Origin: Amphiura filiformis
Lineage: Eukaryota; Echinodermata; Ophiuroidea; Amphilepidida; Amphiuridae
Length of the DNA: 64,000 nt
Reading direction: 5' to 3'
NCBI RefSeq assembly: GCF_039555335.1
Contig: NC_092642.1
Coordinates: 35,128,181 to 35,192,180, forward strand
The notes under the pieces are model-generated. The model worked only from the letters and a program-made list of their open reading frames with translations. It was not told the origin of the DNA and searched no databases. Below, one piece after another: positions 12,052 through 23,200 of this stretch; within the stretch, counting starts at the first letter, position 1; the number at the start of each line of letters is the position of its first letter. The position numbers and the translations under genes were made by a program.

Positions 12052-12490
12052 TTTTCACCGGAGAATTACCGCCCGGTAAGTCTAACCTGTATTTGCTCAA
12101 AAATCATGGGGCATATCATCTTGTCTCACACTGCAAAACACCTAGCAGGTAACAAAATTATAATAGACCAACAGCATGGTTTTCGGGAAAAGATGTCTTG
12201 CGATAATCAATTTCTCCAAGCTACTCATGACTGGGCCGAGGTGTTGAATCGAGGTGGCCAGACGGGCGTTCCTCATCATAGACTGTCCATCAAACTTGAA
12301 TACTATGGCATCAAAGGGAAGACCCTACAGTGGATACAGGAATTTTTATCCGGACGTGAGCACTGAGTAATATGTAGCAGTCAACGGCACGCACTTCAAG
12401 TGGACGCCAGTAATATCAGGCGTACCACAGGGCTCCGTCTTAGGACCAACCCTTTTCCTACTTTATATTAATGATATTCTGTCCGCAATG
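12052..12490 (+). pseudogene. reverse-transcriptase fragment, satellite unit 1
   Basis: The frame starts upstream of the first Met as NYRPVSLTCICSKI, continues with HGFREKMSCDNQ and ends at SGREH followed by a stop. Another frame resumes with [11 protein letters not shown] (motif B) and LLYINDI. The style is that of CR1/Jockey-type non-LTR elements. A 36-bp in-frame deletion removed motif A, including its catalytic aspartate, and a 7-bp duplication (CACTGAG) causes the later frameshift. The YADD motif is absent. It cannot encode an active enzyme. Confidence 0.85.
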
Positions 12491-13041
12491 GCGTAACTAG
12501 GGTTGGTAGCACCCGGGGCAAGAAACAAAATTGGCGCCCTACCCCCCTAAGGGGCGCCAAATTCGGGGGCGTCAAATCCGGGGCGCCAAATTCGGGGGCG
12601 CCAAATTCGGGACGCAACTCGGGGCTATAATAATTGGCCGATCAAAGTGCTAAATATATGAATAATCTTTTGTATTAAATAAACCCGCCGTAATTACTAT
12701 CTTCAGTAGATAGCATAAAAACCCCACAAAAACACACACACCAAACAATAAACAAACATAAAAAATATACAAAAGCGTTTTCTTTCGGTAGTAATTGTTT
12801 TCTTCATAGGCCCTAAATGCTATCTTCAGAAGATAACCGATCAAAATGCTAAATGTATGAATTATCGTTTGTATTATAAGCCCGCCGTAATTGCTATCTT
12901 CAGTAGATAGCTAAAAATATCATCAAACATGAAAATGTACCAAAAGCCTTTTCGTCCGCTTCGTATTGAGTAGCCAATAGGCAGAATGCAAAGCTTAAAG
13001 TAATGCTAAAATGACGAAGCTAATAAAAATGACTGACTAAT

Positions 13042-13480
13042 TTTTCACCGGAGAATTACCGCCCGGTAAGTCTAACCTGTATTTGCTCAAAAATCATGGG
13101 GCATATCATCTTGTCTCACACTGCAAAACACCTAGCAGGTAACAAAATCATAATAGACCAACAGCATGGTTTTCGGGAAAAGATGTCTTGCGATAATCAA
13201 TTTCTCCAAGCTACTCATGACTGGGCCGAGGTGTTGAATCGAAGTGGCCAGACGGGCGTTCCTCATCATAGACTGTCCATCAAACTTGAATACTATGGCA
13301 TCAAAGGGAAGACCCTACAGTGGATACAGGAATTTTTATCCGGACGTGAGCACTGAGTAATATGTAGCAGTCAACGGCACGCACTTCAAGTGGACACCAG
13401 TAATATCAGGCGTACCACATGGCTCCGTCTTAGGACCAACCCTTTTCCTACTTTATATTAATGATATTCTGTCCGCAATG
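13042..13480 (+). pseudogene. reverse-transcriptase fragment, satellite unit 2
   Basis: Near-identical to unit 1, with the same 36-bp loss of motif A and the same 7-bp duplication. It differs by single substitutions (for example Gly to Ser before QTGV, and GTACCACATGG instead of GTACCACAGGG). Shared defects show it arose by DNA-level duplication rather than new retrotransposition. Confidence 0.85.
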
Positions 13481-14024
13481 GCGTAACTAGGGTTGGTAGC
13501 ACCCGGGGCAAGAAACAAAATTGGCGCCCTACCCCCTAAGGGGCGCCAAATTCGGAGCGTCAAATCCGGGGCGCCAAATTGGGGCGCCAAATTCGGGACG
13601 CAACTCGGGGCTATAATAATTGGCCGATCAAAGTGCTAAATATATGAATAATCTTTTGTATTACATAAACCCGCCGTAATTACTATCTTCAGTAGATAGC
13701 ATAAAAACCCACAAAACACACACACCAAACAATAAACAAACATAAAAATATACAAAAGCGTTTTCTTTCGGTAGTAATTGTTTTCTTCATAGGCCCTAAA
13801 TGCTATCTTCAGAAGATAACCGATCAAAATGCTAAATGTATGAATTATCGTTTGTATTATAAGCCCGCCGTAATTGCTATCTTCAGTAGATAGCTAAAAA
13901 TATCATCAAACATGAAAATGTACCAAAAGCCTTTTCGTCCGCTTCGTATTGAGTAGCCAATAGGCAGAATGCAAAGCTTAAAGTAATGCTAAAATGACGA
14001 AGCTAATAAAAATGACTGACTAAT

Positions 14025-14463
14025 TTTTCACCGGAGAATTACCGCCCGGTAAGTCTAACCTGTATTTGCTCAAAAATCATGGGGCATATCATCTTGTCTC
14101 ACACTGCAAAACACCTAGCAGGTAACAAAATCATAATAGACCAACAGCATGGTTTTCGGGAAAAGATGTCTTGTGATAATCAATTTCTCCAAGCTACTCA
14201 TGACTGGGCCGAGGTGTTGAATCGAAGTGGCCAGACGGGCGTTCCTCATCATAGACTGTCCATCAAACTTGAATACTATGGCATCAAAGGGAAGACCCTA
14301 CAGTGGATACAGGAATTTTTATCCGGACGTGAGCACTGAGTAATATGTAGCAGTCAACGGCACGCACTTCAAGTGGACGCCAGTAATATCAGGCGTACCA
14401 CATGGCTCCGTCTTAGGACCAACCCTTTTCCTACTTTATATTAATGATATTCTGTCCGCAATG
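14025..14463 (+). pseudogene. reverse-transcriptase fragment, satellite unit 3
   Basis: Third copy, closest to unit 2: it shares the Ser variant and the GTACCACATGG change. Same motif A deletion and downstream frameshift. Confidence 0.85.
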
Positions 14464-15010
14464 GCGTAACTAGGGTTGGTAGCACCGGGGCAAGAAACAA
14501 AATTGGCGCCCTACCCCTAAGGGGCGCCAAATTCAGGGCGTCAAATCCGGGGCGCCAAATTCGGGGGCGCCAAATTCGGGACGCAACTCGGGGCTATAAT
14601 AATTGGCCGATCAAAGTGCTAAATATATGAATAATCTTTTGTATTACATAAACCCGCCGTAATTACTATCTTCAGTAGATAGCATAAAAACCCCACAAAA
14701 CCACACACACCAAACAATAAACAAACATAAAAAATATACAAAAGCGTTTTCTTTCGGTAGTAATTGTTTTCTTCATAGGCCCTAAATGCTATCTTCAGAA
14801 GATAACCGATCAAAATGCTAAATGTATGAATTATCGTTTGTATTATAAGCCCGCCATAATTGCTATCTTCAGTAGATAGCTAAAAATATCATCAAACATG
14901 AAAATGTGCCAAAAGCCTTTTCGTCCGCTTCGTATTGAGCAGCCAATAGGCAGAATGCAAAGCTTAAAGTAATGCTAAAATGACGAAGCTAATAAAAATG
15001 ACTGACTAAT

Positions 15011-15489
15011 TTTTCACCGGAGAATTACCGCCCGGTAAGTCTAACCTGTATTTGCTCAAAAATCATGGGGCATATCATCTTGTCTCACACTGCAAAACAC
15101 CTAGCAGGTAACAAAATCATAATAGACCAACAACATGGTTTTCGGGAAAAGATGTCTTGCGATAATCAAGTTCTCCAAGCTACTCATGACTGGGCCGAGG
15201 TATTGAATCGAGGTGGCCGGCCAGACGGGCGTTTTGCTACTAGATTTTAGCAAAGCGTTCGATAAAGTTCCTCATCATAGACTGTCCATCAAACTTGAAT
15301 ACTATGGCATCAAAGGGAAGACCCTACAGTGGATACAGGAATTTTTATCCGGACGTGAGCACTGAGCAATGTGTAGCAGTCAACGGCACGCACTTCAAGT
15401 GGACGCCAGTTACATCAGGCGTACCACAGGGCTCCGTCTTAGGACCAACCCTTTTGCTACTTTATATTAATGATATTCTGTCCGCAATT
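15011..15489 (+). pseudogene. reverse-transcriptase fragment, satellite unit 4 (keeps motif A)
   Basis: Only this unit keeps the 36 bp missing from units 1-3, encoding the motif A stretch LLLDFSKAFDKV with its catalytic Asp. A 4-bp duplication (GGCCGGCC) just before it shifts the frame, and the CACTGAG duplication is also present, so it too is dead. Its intact motif A makes it the unit closest to the ancestral element. The deletion in the others lies between GTT direct repeats. Confidence 0.85.
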
Positions 15490-15534
15490 GCGTAACTAGG
15501 GTTGGTAGCGCCCGGGGCAAGAAACAAAATTGGC

Positions 15535-15720
15535 GCCCTACCCCCCTTAAGGGGCGCCAAATTGGGGCGCCAAATTCGGGGCGCCAAATTCAGGGCGCCA
15601 AATTCAGGGGCGCCAAATTCAGGACGCCAAATTGGGGCGCCAAATTCGGGACGCCAAATTCGGGGGCGCCAAATTCGGGACGCCAAATTCGGGGTCGCCA
15701 AATTCGGGACGCAATTCGGG
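15535..15720. repeat. GC-rich minisatellite GGGGCGCCAAATTC (longest of four)
   Basis: About a dozen copies of a 13-15-bp unit GGGGCGCCAAATTC(G). Shorter runs sit at the same place in the other satellite units (about 12545-12615, 13540-13605 and 14520-14590). The run follows a truncated GGCGTAACTAGGGTTGGTAG sequence that is also the end of the inverted-repeat element at 54979-55175, so the minisatellite probably grew inside that element. Confidence 0.85.
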
Positions 15721-15795
15721 GCTATAATAATTGGCCGATCAAAATGCTAAATATATGAATAATCTTTTGTATTACATAAACCCGCCGTAATTACT

Positions 15796-16158
15796 GTTAT
15801 GGCGATTTCTTTATTTTAGGTACTATTTTATCTTTCCTAATTTGGTATCACTACGCCACCTCCTATATAAGGCCTTTGTTCAGTAATTAGGTCGTAGTCC
15901 TCGCCCATGTGTTACCAGCTCAACACGTATGCAATATTATGTCTGTATCCGTTTTGTTCACTCGCGAGTTTTATTATTATGTGTAATAAATATTCATGCA
16001 AAGTATTTATATGATTCTTCGTGTGATTTACTCGTCTCTCGTTGATGTGTTTCATGAGTTATTCCCCGGGTAACTTGGAGTTTCGTTGTTTAGGAATCAT
16101 CGGTGTATCTTTAGTCGCCATGATTTCTGGGCAGCGAAACCTCGGGTTGCTTCACAAG
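15796..16158 (+). mobile_element. solo-LTR-like insertion in the satellite
   Basis: Relative to the other units, 363 bp interrupt the sequence between CCGTAATTACT and TTCTTCAG. ATTACT is present on both sides (15790-15795 and 16159-16164), consistent with a 5-6-bp target duplication. The insert begins (T)GTTATGG, has a TATA-like CTATATAAGG at about 15863, an AATAAA in TGTAATAAATATTC (about 15981), and ends TTGCTTCACAAG. Size, TATA box, AATAAA and duplication suggest a solo LTR. The end is not a clean CA, so this is tentative. Confidence 0.55.
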
Positions 16159-16580
16159 ATTACTTTCTTCAGTAGATAGCATAAAAACCCACAAAAAACA
16201 CACACACACACCAAACAATAAACAAACATAAAAAATATACAAAGGCGTTTTCTTTCGGTAGTAATTGTTTTCTTCATAGGCCCTAAATGCTATCTTCAGA
16301 AGATAACCGATCAAAATGCTAAATGTATGAATTATCGTTTGTATTATAAGCCCGCCGTAATTGCTATCTTCAGTAGATAGCTAAAAATATCATCAAACAT
16401 GAAAATGTACCAAAAGCCTTTTCGTTCGCTTCGTATTGAGTAGCCAATAGCCAGAATGCAAAGCTTAAAGTAATGCTAAAATGATGAAGCTAATAAAAAT
16501 TTAAAACGGGGCTTATATAGCAGAGATTATCAGGATTAACGTGATAGAAGACAAATAAACAAAATGCAAAACGTATATAC

Positions 16581-17233
16581 TGCGCCAATAAAGTATCCTT
16601 ACACTTGGAAAAATAATCACAATTTCCAAACTGAACAATATTGGAGTAAATTTGTTTTTTTAATAGATGCCCTATTTAATCTTGCACATTATGACACCAC
16701 ATGGAATCCAATGTGACTTCAGGAAGCAAAGTTACAAGCATTTGATTAGACGAATGTCCAGTTTTAAAAGTGACAAACTGGCCTATTCAAAACTCCACAG
16801 ACTAAACATCTGGTTTGAGAGTGGTGAATGGCTAATTTATGCGTTTGGCTTTAATTAAGAACAAAAGGAACAACAGAAAACTGAAACAAAAGAACTGACA
16901 AATAAAACGAAAGTTATGAAAAGTACAAAGAAGCAATTACTGAAATAAAAACTTCTTTAAATAACGCTTCATTGAAGAAACTGTGTTGTCTCTTTGTTTC
17001 GCTTGTTGAAACCTTTTTGCGCCTTGTATAGGCCAGTCTGTCACTTTTTAAACTGTACCTTCGTCTATTCAATTGCTTGTAACTTTACTTCTTGAGGTCA
17101 CATTGGATTCAATGTGGTGTCATAATGTGCAGGATTAGATAGTGCATCTATTAAAAAAACAAGTTTACCCCAATATTGTTCAGTTTTGAAATTATGATTA
17201 TTTTTCCAAGTGTAAGGATACTTTATTGGAGCA
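16581..17233. mobile_element. long-inverted-repeat (foldback) element
   Basis: Left arm 16581-~16795 and right arm ~17028-17233 are inverted copies about 210 bp long. Shared blocks include CCAATAAAGTATCCTTACAC, AATATTGG, TTAATAGATG and the ACATTGGATTC/ATGTGGTGTCATAATG segment. Loop 16796-17027 has no ORF of note. The flanks are TA-rich, so a TA-targeting (Tc1/mariner-like) origin is possible but not proven. Confidence 0.8.
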
Positions 17234-17269
17234 TTATATTAAAAAAAGATGGTGATTCAGTACACAAAA

Positions 17270-17740
17270 ATAATTGGCCGATCAAAATACTAAATGTATG
17301 AATTATCTTTTATAAACCCGCCGTAATTGCTATCTTCAGTAGATAGTAAAGCAAAAAACATGAAATAAAAGTAAAGCTACTGCTGTCTGCAGAGATTATC
17401 AGAAACGTGATTGCTATCTACTGATAGCTGTTCATCCCATTTTAAGGTTAGCAACTATTTTAAACTGTTGCGATTTGGTAGTTCACAGCATCTTGCGAAT
17501 GGTAGTGGCTTTGGCAAAATTGCATTGTAGAAAAATTCAAATATCACAGATATACTTTTGTAGGCCATGTGGTTCTTGAGTTATGTTGTAAAGAGGGCTG
17601 AAACAACAACACTTTTGTAAAAAGTACAAAACTCATCAACAATAAATCAAGCACGTTTTTCAAAGTATATAATTTGTAGAATGAACCTTTGCAAAACATC
17701 ACCGTGTTATTTTTTGCTACTTCGACCAACAATACCGTAT
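17270..17740. other. partial satellite-unit copy and unannotated DNA
   Basis: 17270-17350 repeats the satellite block ATAATTGGCCGATCAAAAT through CTATCTTCAGTAGATAG. The rest (to 17740) has no gene or repeat that I recognise. Confidence 0.5.
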
Positions 17741-18165
17741 CTACCGGGGGGGGGGGCTCAACTTTAGAAGTGACGGGTATGTGCCTTCGGCGTACAAAAC
17801 CTATAGGGTACAAAACGTGGATACAAAACAATGAAAAAGGGGTCATTGGGTATAAGATTTTGAAAAAGGGGGTCATTGAGTATAAGATTTCAAAATAAGG
17901 GGTCATCGGGTAGAAAATTTTGAAAAAATGGAGCAAAAGTCTATTTTCTTATTCCAAATTTCCAATACAAATTTGTTAAAAGAAGAAAATATGAAAGTTT
18001 CGGCATTATTTTGTAGCATTTTGAGGATAAGTAAAAAAAGAGGGTCATTGCGTATAGCAGCAACCAAAAAAGGGATCATTGGGTACCCGCAACTAAAAAA
18101 AAAGGGGGTCATCGGGTATAATAGTCGACTTCAAAAGAGGGGGCATATTGACAGGCACATACCGC
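17740..18165. mobile_element. G-tract-bordered element with ~30-bp internal repeats
   Basis: It starts with a run of G and GACGGGTATGTGCC and ends with the inverted GGCACATACC near 18165. Inside, GGGGTCATTGGGTATAAGAT-type units recur about every 30 bp (17838, 17868, 17898) and more loosely to 18120. Inverted ends plus an internal minisatellite suggest a non-autonomous DNA element, similar in design to the one at 31426-31844. Confidence 0.5.
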
Positions 18166-19245
18166 ACAGTGTCGACACCCTGTATTATAAATATTTTTCC
18201 CCTGCAACTTAATACTCCGCTGGTGAGCGACGGGCGATTGGTATTTCACCGAACGTAAGAAAAGGAGTCCTATCTGATTGGCTAGAAATCGATCGCTAGA
18301 TCGCTCAGTGGTGAAGTATAAACTCAAAATATAGATATGTATTCAATTCTATTTAAATCAATATTCTATTATTGACGCAGATAAAGAAAGTTGCATAGTG
18401 TCTCGATATGTGCATTGTATTCTTGTATTATAGACTTATTATAGACAAAATCGCCATGCGTAGCTTTTGAAAAACGAGAGGATTCCCCGGAGGATTCGCC
18501 GTACTATCACGGCAATTTTTGACACGAAGATATAGGGATGATGATCATCCCTATATCTTCGTGTCAAAAATTGCCGTGATAGTACGGCGAATTTTCAAAA
18601 GCTACGCATGGCGATTTTGTTCGAGATAGGTCGAGCGACTCAGGCAAAGCATACCATTTACACGATATGAGATACCATAGAGCCTGCCGCAGAGTTTCTA
18701 TTCTACGATTTGCGCATGATCAGTACCACATATGGTGTTGCCATTATAAGAAAATTCGATTTGTTGTCAGGTAAAACCCAGGTTTTGTTTCCAATACACT
18801 AACTCGAAATGCAATACACTAATTTAGTAATTAGCGGAGATTGGTGTTTGCTGTGGATACATTTTACTGCATTTTATAAGTAACGATTTTGAAATCAAAA
18901 TTAAAAATGGTGATATATTCAACTGTTTGAGAAATGAATTATATAAAGGAACCCGTGTAAGATACAGGTGCTGTATCTATAATACAATGTACATTATCGA
19001 CACACTTTACCACTTTCTTTATATGCGTCAATAATAGAATATTGATTTCAATCGAATTGAATACATCTCTCCATTTTGAGTTTGTATTCCACCACTGAGC
19101 GATCTAGCGATCGATTTCTAGCCAATCAGATAGGACTCCTTTTCTTGCGTTTGGTGAAATACCAATCGCCCGTCGCTCACCAACGGAGTATTAAGTTTAT
19201 ATTTATAATACTGGGTGTCGACACTGTGCGCCGTGTACCATGTGT
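18153..19245. mobile_element. large nested inverted-repeat element
   Basis: Outer arms at about 18153-18440 and 18975-19245 are inverted copies (shared: CAGTGTCGACACC, TGGTGAGCGACGGGCGATTG, AGGAGTCCTATCTGATTGGC and TCAATATTCTATTATTGACG). Inside sits a separate hairpin at 18447-18618. A related internal segment (GGTCGAGCGACTCAGGC..., ATATCTTCGTGTCA) recurs at 29215-29375. Short ORFs here are reflections of the two arms. No transposase. Confidence 0.75.
18447..18618. repeat. 172-bp near-perfect palindrome
   Basis: 18494-18542 and 18544-18592 are perfectly complementary over 49 bp around a single centre base (18543). After a 20-nt bulge present only on the left (18474-18493), a further ~26 bp pair (AAAATCGCCATGCGTAGCTT with its complement ending at 18618). 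Confidence 0.9.
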
Positions 19246-19274
19246 ACTGTCACTTCCAAAGTTGAGTGCCACTC

Positions 19275-20023
19275 CGGGCATTTACCCTTAAATTGTTTTG
19301 TATGTCGGCTACAGGGTGAGTAAAAAAAAAGTGCAATAGAGCAAAGAATCGATATTTATGTGAGAACCATGCAAGTTGAACTTTCCCATTGTGGAAAGTT
19401 TCTATATTAAAATGTCTTACTCAACTCAATAGTTACCTTTTGTGAAAAAATGAAGTGAATCGCAACCACCGTTCAATTTTTACGAGTCTCTGGTACTTCC
19501 ATGGTTAAACTACCCCTAATTAGCTATTATTACACGGTTTTCAATGGGTAAATGGCCCGGGTGGAATTTGAGTAAACAAGAAAGTTTACAAGTCAGTCTG
19601 AGTCAGTGGACAATTAACCCTGCACTGCCTATCCAGACTGCTAAATGGCAACAGCCGGCTTGAGATTACATAAGAAGCTGATATTAATGTGTAGGCATAG
19701 GCCTATTCATATTTAAATCTGACGTGTCCAGTCACCATATAATGTGTGTATGTCACCAAATAATGTGTGCAGTCACCAAATAATGTGTGCTCAAGGTCGA
19801 TATGCCAATAATAGGCCTATGCCAAGGAAATGCCTATACAGACCACAAACAGTCCCGGCTTTACATCATAGAGCCTGCAGTGCCCAGGGAGGATATCGTG
19901 AATCATTAATCGAAGTTAATTGATCGGCTAAACATTAATAACATAGGCTACAGAAGTACAACGTAACGCGTTACTGAAATATTTTCCTGGGACTACTTAA
20001 GTTATAGGCCCTAGTAGCTTATT
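19275..20023. other. 5' flank of lipase gene 1
   Basis: No gene. A short ~20-bp tandem (GTCACCAAATAATGTGTG, three copies) lies at about 19731-19795. Upstream of the start codon I see no clear TATA box, unlike the second lipase copy. Confidence 0.5.
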
Positions 20024-20263
20024 ATGATTATGGCGGTTCAATACATTTTGTCCATACTCATACTCTCTATTGCCTACACAAATTGCACACTATTTCGTCC
20101 ATATAAGCCGGATCAAAATCTAAGAACATCTGCAGATTTTACGTGGAGAGATACATGGGTTGAATTTGTTAATTCAAGTTTGAAGTTTCACCAGAAGTTA
20201 GGAAAGTTGTGTGATAGTCCGAGAGGAAAACTAACGTATGAACCCGACACCAAATACAACGCA
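20024..20263 (+). CDS. lipase gene 1, exon 1
   Basis: Encodes residues 1-80: signal peptide, then FRPYKPD and KLGKLCDSP, ending KYNA before GTAAGT. Phase 0. The second copy (52295-52516) has the same exon with six fewer codons. Confidence 0.88.
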
Positions 20264-23200
20264 GTAAGTATTTACAACTCAGATTTGGGCTTAAGTTATA
20301 CAGAGTGGGGTTTACTTTTACACAGAATTAGAGTATTATTATAATACTCTAGGCGTGTTTGGGATGAAAAAAGCGTATCTAAGCATCAGCTCTCGAATGA
20401 TCCAAGCCCGGATCCAAATGAAGTAGTAATTCCGATTTCTGAGTTGCGTCAAGAAGTTATAGTTCCAGTATAGGCCTAACTTAGTCACTTTCAGTTTCCC
20501 ACGCGTTTGAACGGGAATTGGATTGCGTACTTTTTCGATGTCTAGTGAGCAAATTTTTCAATATTTTGAGAAAATGACGTCAAATTTTCTATTCTGTATT
20601 GTTTGGTAATAATGTCTTTTGCCAATAGTATGTTTAAAGTTGTAATTTTGTGTTTTTGATCGCAAAGATCGGATATTTTCGTTCCCGATTCGAATTCTGA
20701 ACCCTTCGCAAGGGTGCCGATTTCGGCAGAACTTTGACGATAATTTTGCCTTTTTGAACACTAAAATGCTTTCGATCCTTAATTTTGTTTCAACCGAGTC
20801 TTAAATTAGCAAGCACAATACGGTTGGTACCACTTTTATATACATTGATGAAATTTTAAAGATTTTTTTTCAAGTTTCTAACCGGCGCAAATCGTTAAGT
20901 GTGTATTTCACATTGACATCCAAAATGGCGTAAGCCAGTCCTCAATATACATAGGTAACACTATTAAACAGTTAGGTCTAGCCTAACTGTTTAATAGTGT
21001 TACTCAGTCTCGTTATTTATCATTATGACGTTATTGGATACTGACAGCAGTAGCGGATTTAAGCTGTCAGCAAGTCAGCAAGCGCTGACAAGGCCCCCAG
21101 GGCAAGGCCCCTGTTATTTTGGCCAAAGGTCCCCCCGCTTTTTTTTTTTTTTTTTTTTTTTGCTTTCATTGTTTTCTGCAAGGTTCAAAGGTCCGGTGGG
21201 TATGCCCGTGCGGCATGCAAGAGGACATTCTATTTATGCCTGCATTTATGATTCTTGAAAAGTTTAATTAAATTTTGCCCGTTTTGGCCACAGCAAGAGA
21301 TCAAAAGTCAAGGGCTCTAGCTGCCCAAATTTAATATTTGGGAATACAATTTCTATAGAATCAGGACTACGAATTGGTGCATTACACATTCTCAAAATAC
21401 AAGTAGGTCATCTAGTATGGGTCAAGGGCCCGATATAAGCGTATCATCAAAGCTGGCTCTAAAACTACAAAGGACCCCGTATGTGGACCGTGAAGGTCTT
21501 TCCCCTTAGATACACTCATAGAAATTGTTCGTTGGCATTACTCAGTAAGTTGATGTAAGTCGTTGCGTCAACTTTCCGAGTAATGCCAACGCGTACAATT
21601 TTGAGTAACGCTGACTCGATATCATTATGTTGGTCGCACTCATTTGCACTTACCTTATTGAGTTGTTACAACTCAGAAAATGAAACTAGGTTAGCATAAT
21701 TTTCTAGAGGTGTGCTATAGTATACAAAATTTTGCACTGATTACAAAAATAAATATTTGAATACTGCTAATTGTGCAGAAAATGATCCAATTACGTGAAT
21801 TAAGTAACAAAGTACTAAATTGGAATAACTCAATACAATAAGTACCAGTAACTTAATATGAACGAGTTACATCAACTTACATTTTGAGTTACAATAACTC
21901 AACTAATTGGTTCTTTGAACCTTGTTTATTTTTCTAAGTTCCCTGAACTTGAATTCAGAAGTTGGCATTACTTAAAAAGTTGACGCAACGACTTACATCA
22001 ACTTTTAAGTAATGCCAACAAAGTTGATTAGTTGACGGAACTTTTGAGCTTTTTCAGCATTTAAGTTCGGATAACTAAAATGAATTTTGTTTTGGCAACT
22101 TTTACACTATTTTTGAGTTGTCCAAACTTACCGTCCTTTTGAATTGCGCCAACAAGGCGAACAAGTCATTTCTATGAGTGTATGAATTTTGCCAATTTTG
22201 GCCCGGATACCCAAGATCAAGAGTTCCCGGGGGCCCAAATGTCAAAACAAAGGGCCCGTCGTTTCTCAATAACTATTCATGAGTTCCAAAGGTCAAATAT
22301 TATAGGTCCCCGGGGCCTAAAATGTTTTTCGCCAGCCCATCGGGCTGGTACCTATTTCTGGGATGGTGTTTGTATGCTTAAGAGATTAATTTTTATTAGT
22401 ATTGGAATGACTTTTGTTTAAAACTTTTTGTGGTTGAATTTTTTAAAAATATTTTAATTCGATTTGTAAGGAAAAGTAAGTATGTTTTGCCGTTTCAACG
22501 AACGAAAACGAGTGAGTATTACCAAAGTTATGTTTGAACTAATATTATGACTTTAAAAGTTCTAGGTATAGGCCTAAATGTAACAATAATAGTTAATATA
22601 TAGCATCATATGGTCAGCAGAAGAAAATCTGACATCACCTATGATGTCATATCAGTGTCCTTGACCGGGGTCCTTACTCCTTGACCACTGAACAGCGTGA
22701 TATCATGTTGATAACAGATCTATAGAATCAAAATCTTCATCATATCCCGGATCATATCACAGATTCTCAACAATCTGTGATCATATGGACAATATTGATG
22801 TGAAAGGCATTATCTGTCATCTCCTGTGTCGTTTTATGGATACAAATGACTCAAAATGTTATTGATGAAATGGTTGCTATCATAAACATCAGTTTTGTCT
22901 TTTCAACGGGAAAAATCCGATGCAAAATAAAGTTTTTAGGGCCTAGCTATAATATGGGCATAATTTATGCATGTAGGCCTATAGTATTGAACAATGTACC
23001 CCATTTGACATGCACTTATAGATAAATAAATTGTCTTACTTTATTAATTTAATAACTTCTTTATTATAAATAAAATGACACATAACTAGTTGATTCATAA
23101 AATTACATTCAACAAAATGATTGAAGAGAAAACCCACAAGGCACTAGGCAGACTGTTATAGAATGGAGTAGGTAAGATGCCATGTCCATAGCTTCGCAGG

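Larger units (their letters stand above)
11525..16505. repeat. ~986-bp composite satellite, four units plus partial flanks
   Basis: The same compound unit starts its RT fragment at about 12050, 13040, 14023 and 15009, so spacings are 983-990 bp. In order a unit holds a dead reverse-transcriptase fragment (~440 bp), a truncated GGCGTAACTAGGGTTGG transposon end, a GC-rich GGGGCGCCAAATTC minisatellite, and two related AT-rich blocks containing CTATCTTCAGTAGATAG. Partial units flank the array at 11525-12040 and 16160-16505. Units differ by few substitutions, so amplification is recent. Confidence 0.9.

Noticed and set aside
16667-16858. 63-codon frame in the left arm of a foldback element
   Set aside because: Falls within the inverted-repeat arm and stops at its loop; no protein features.
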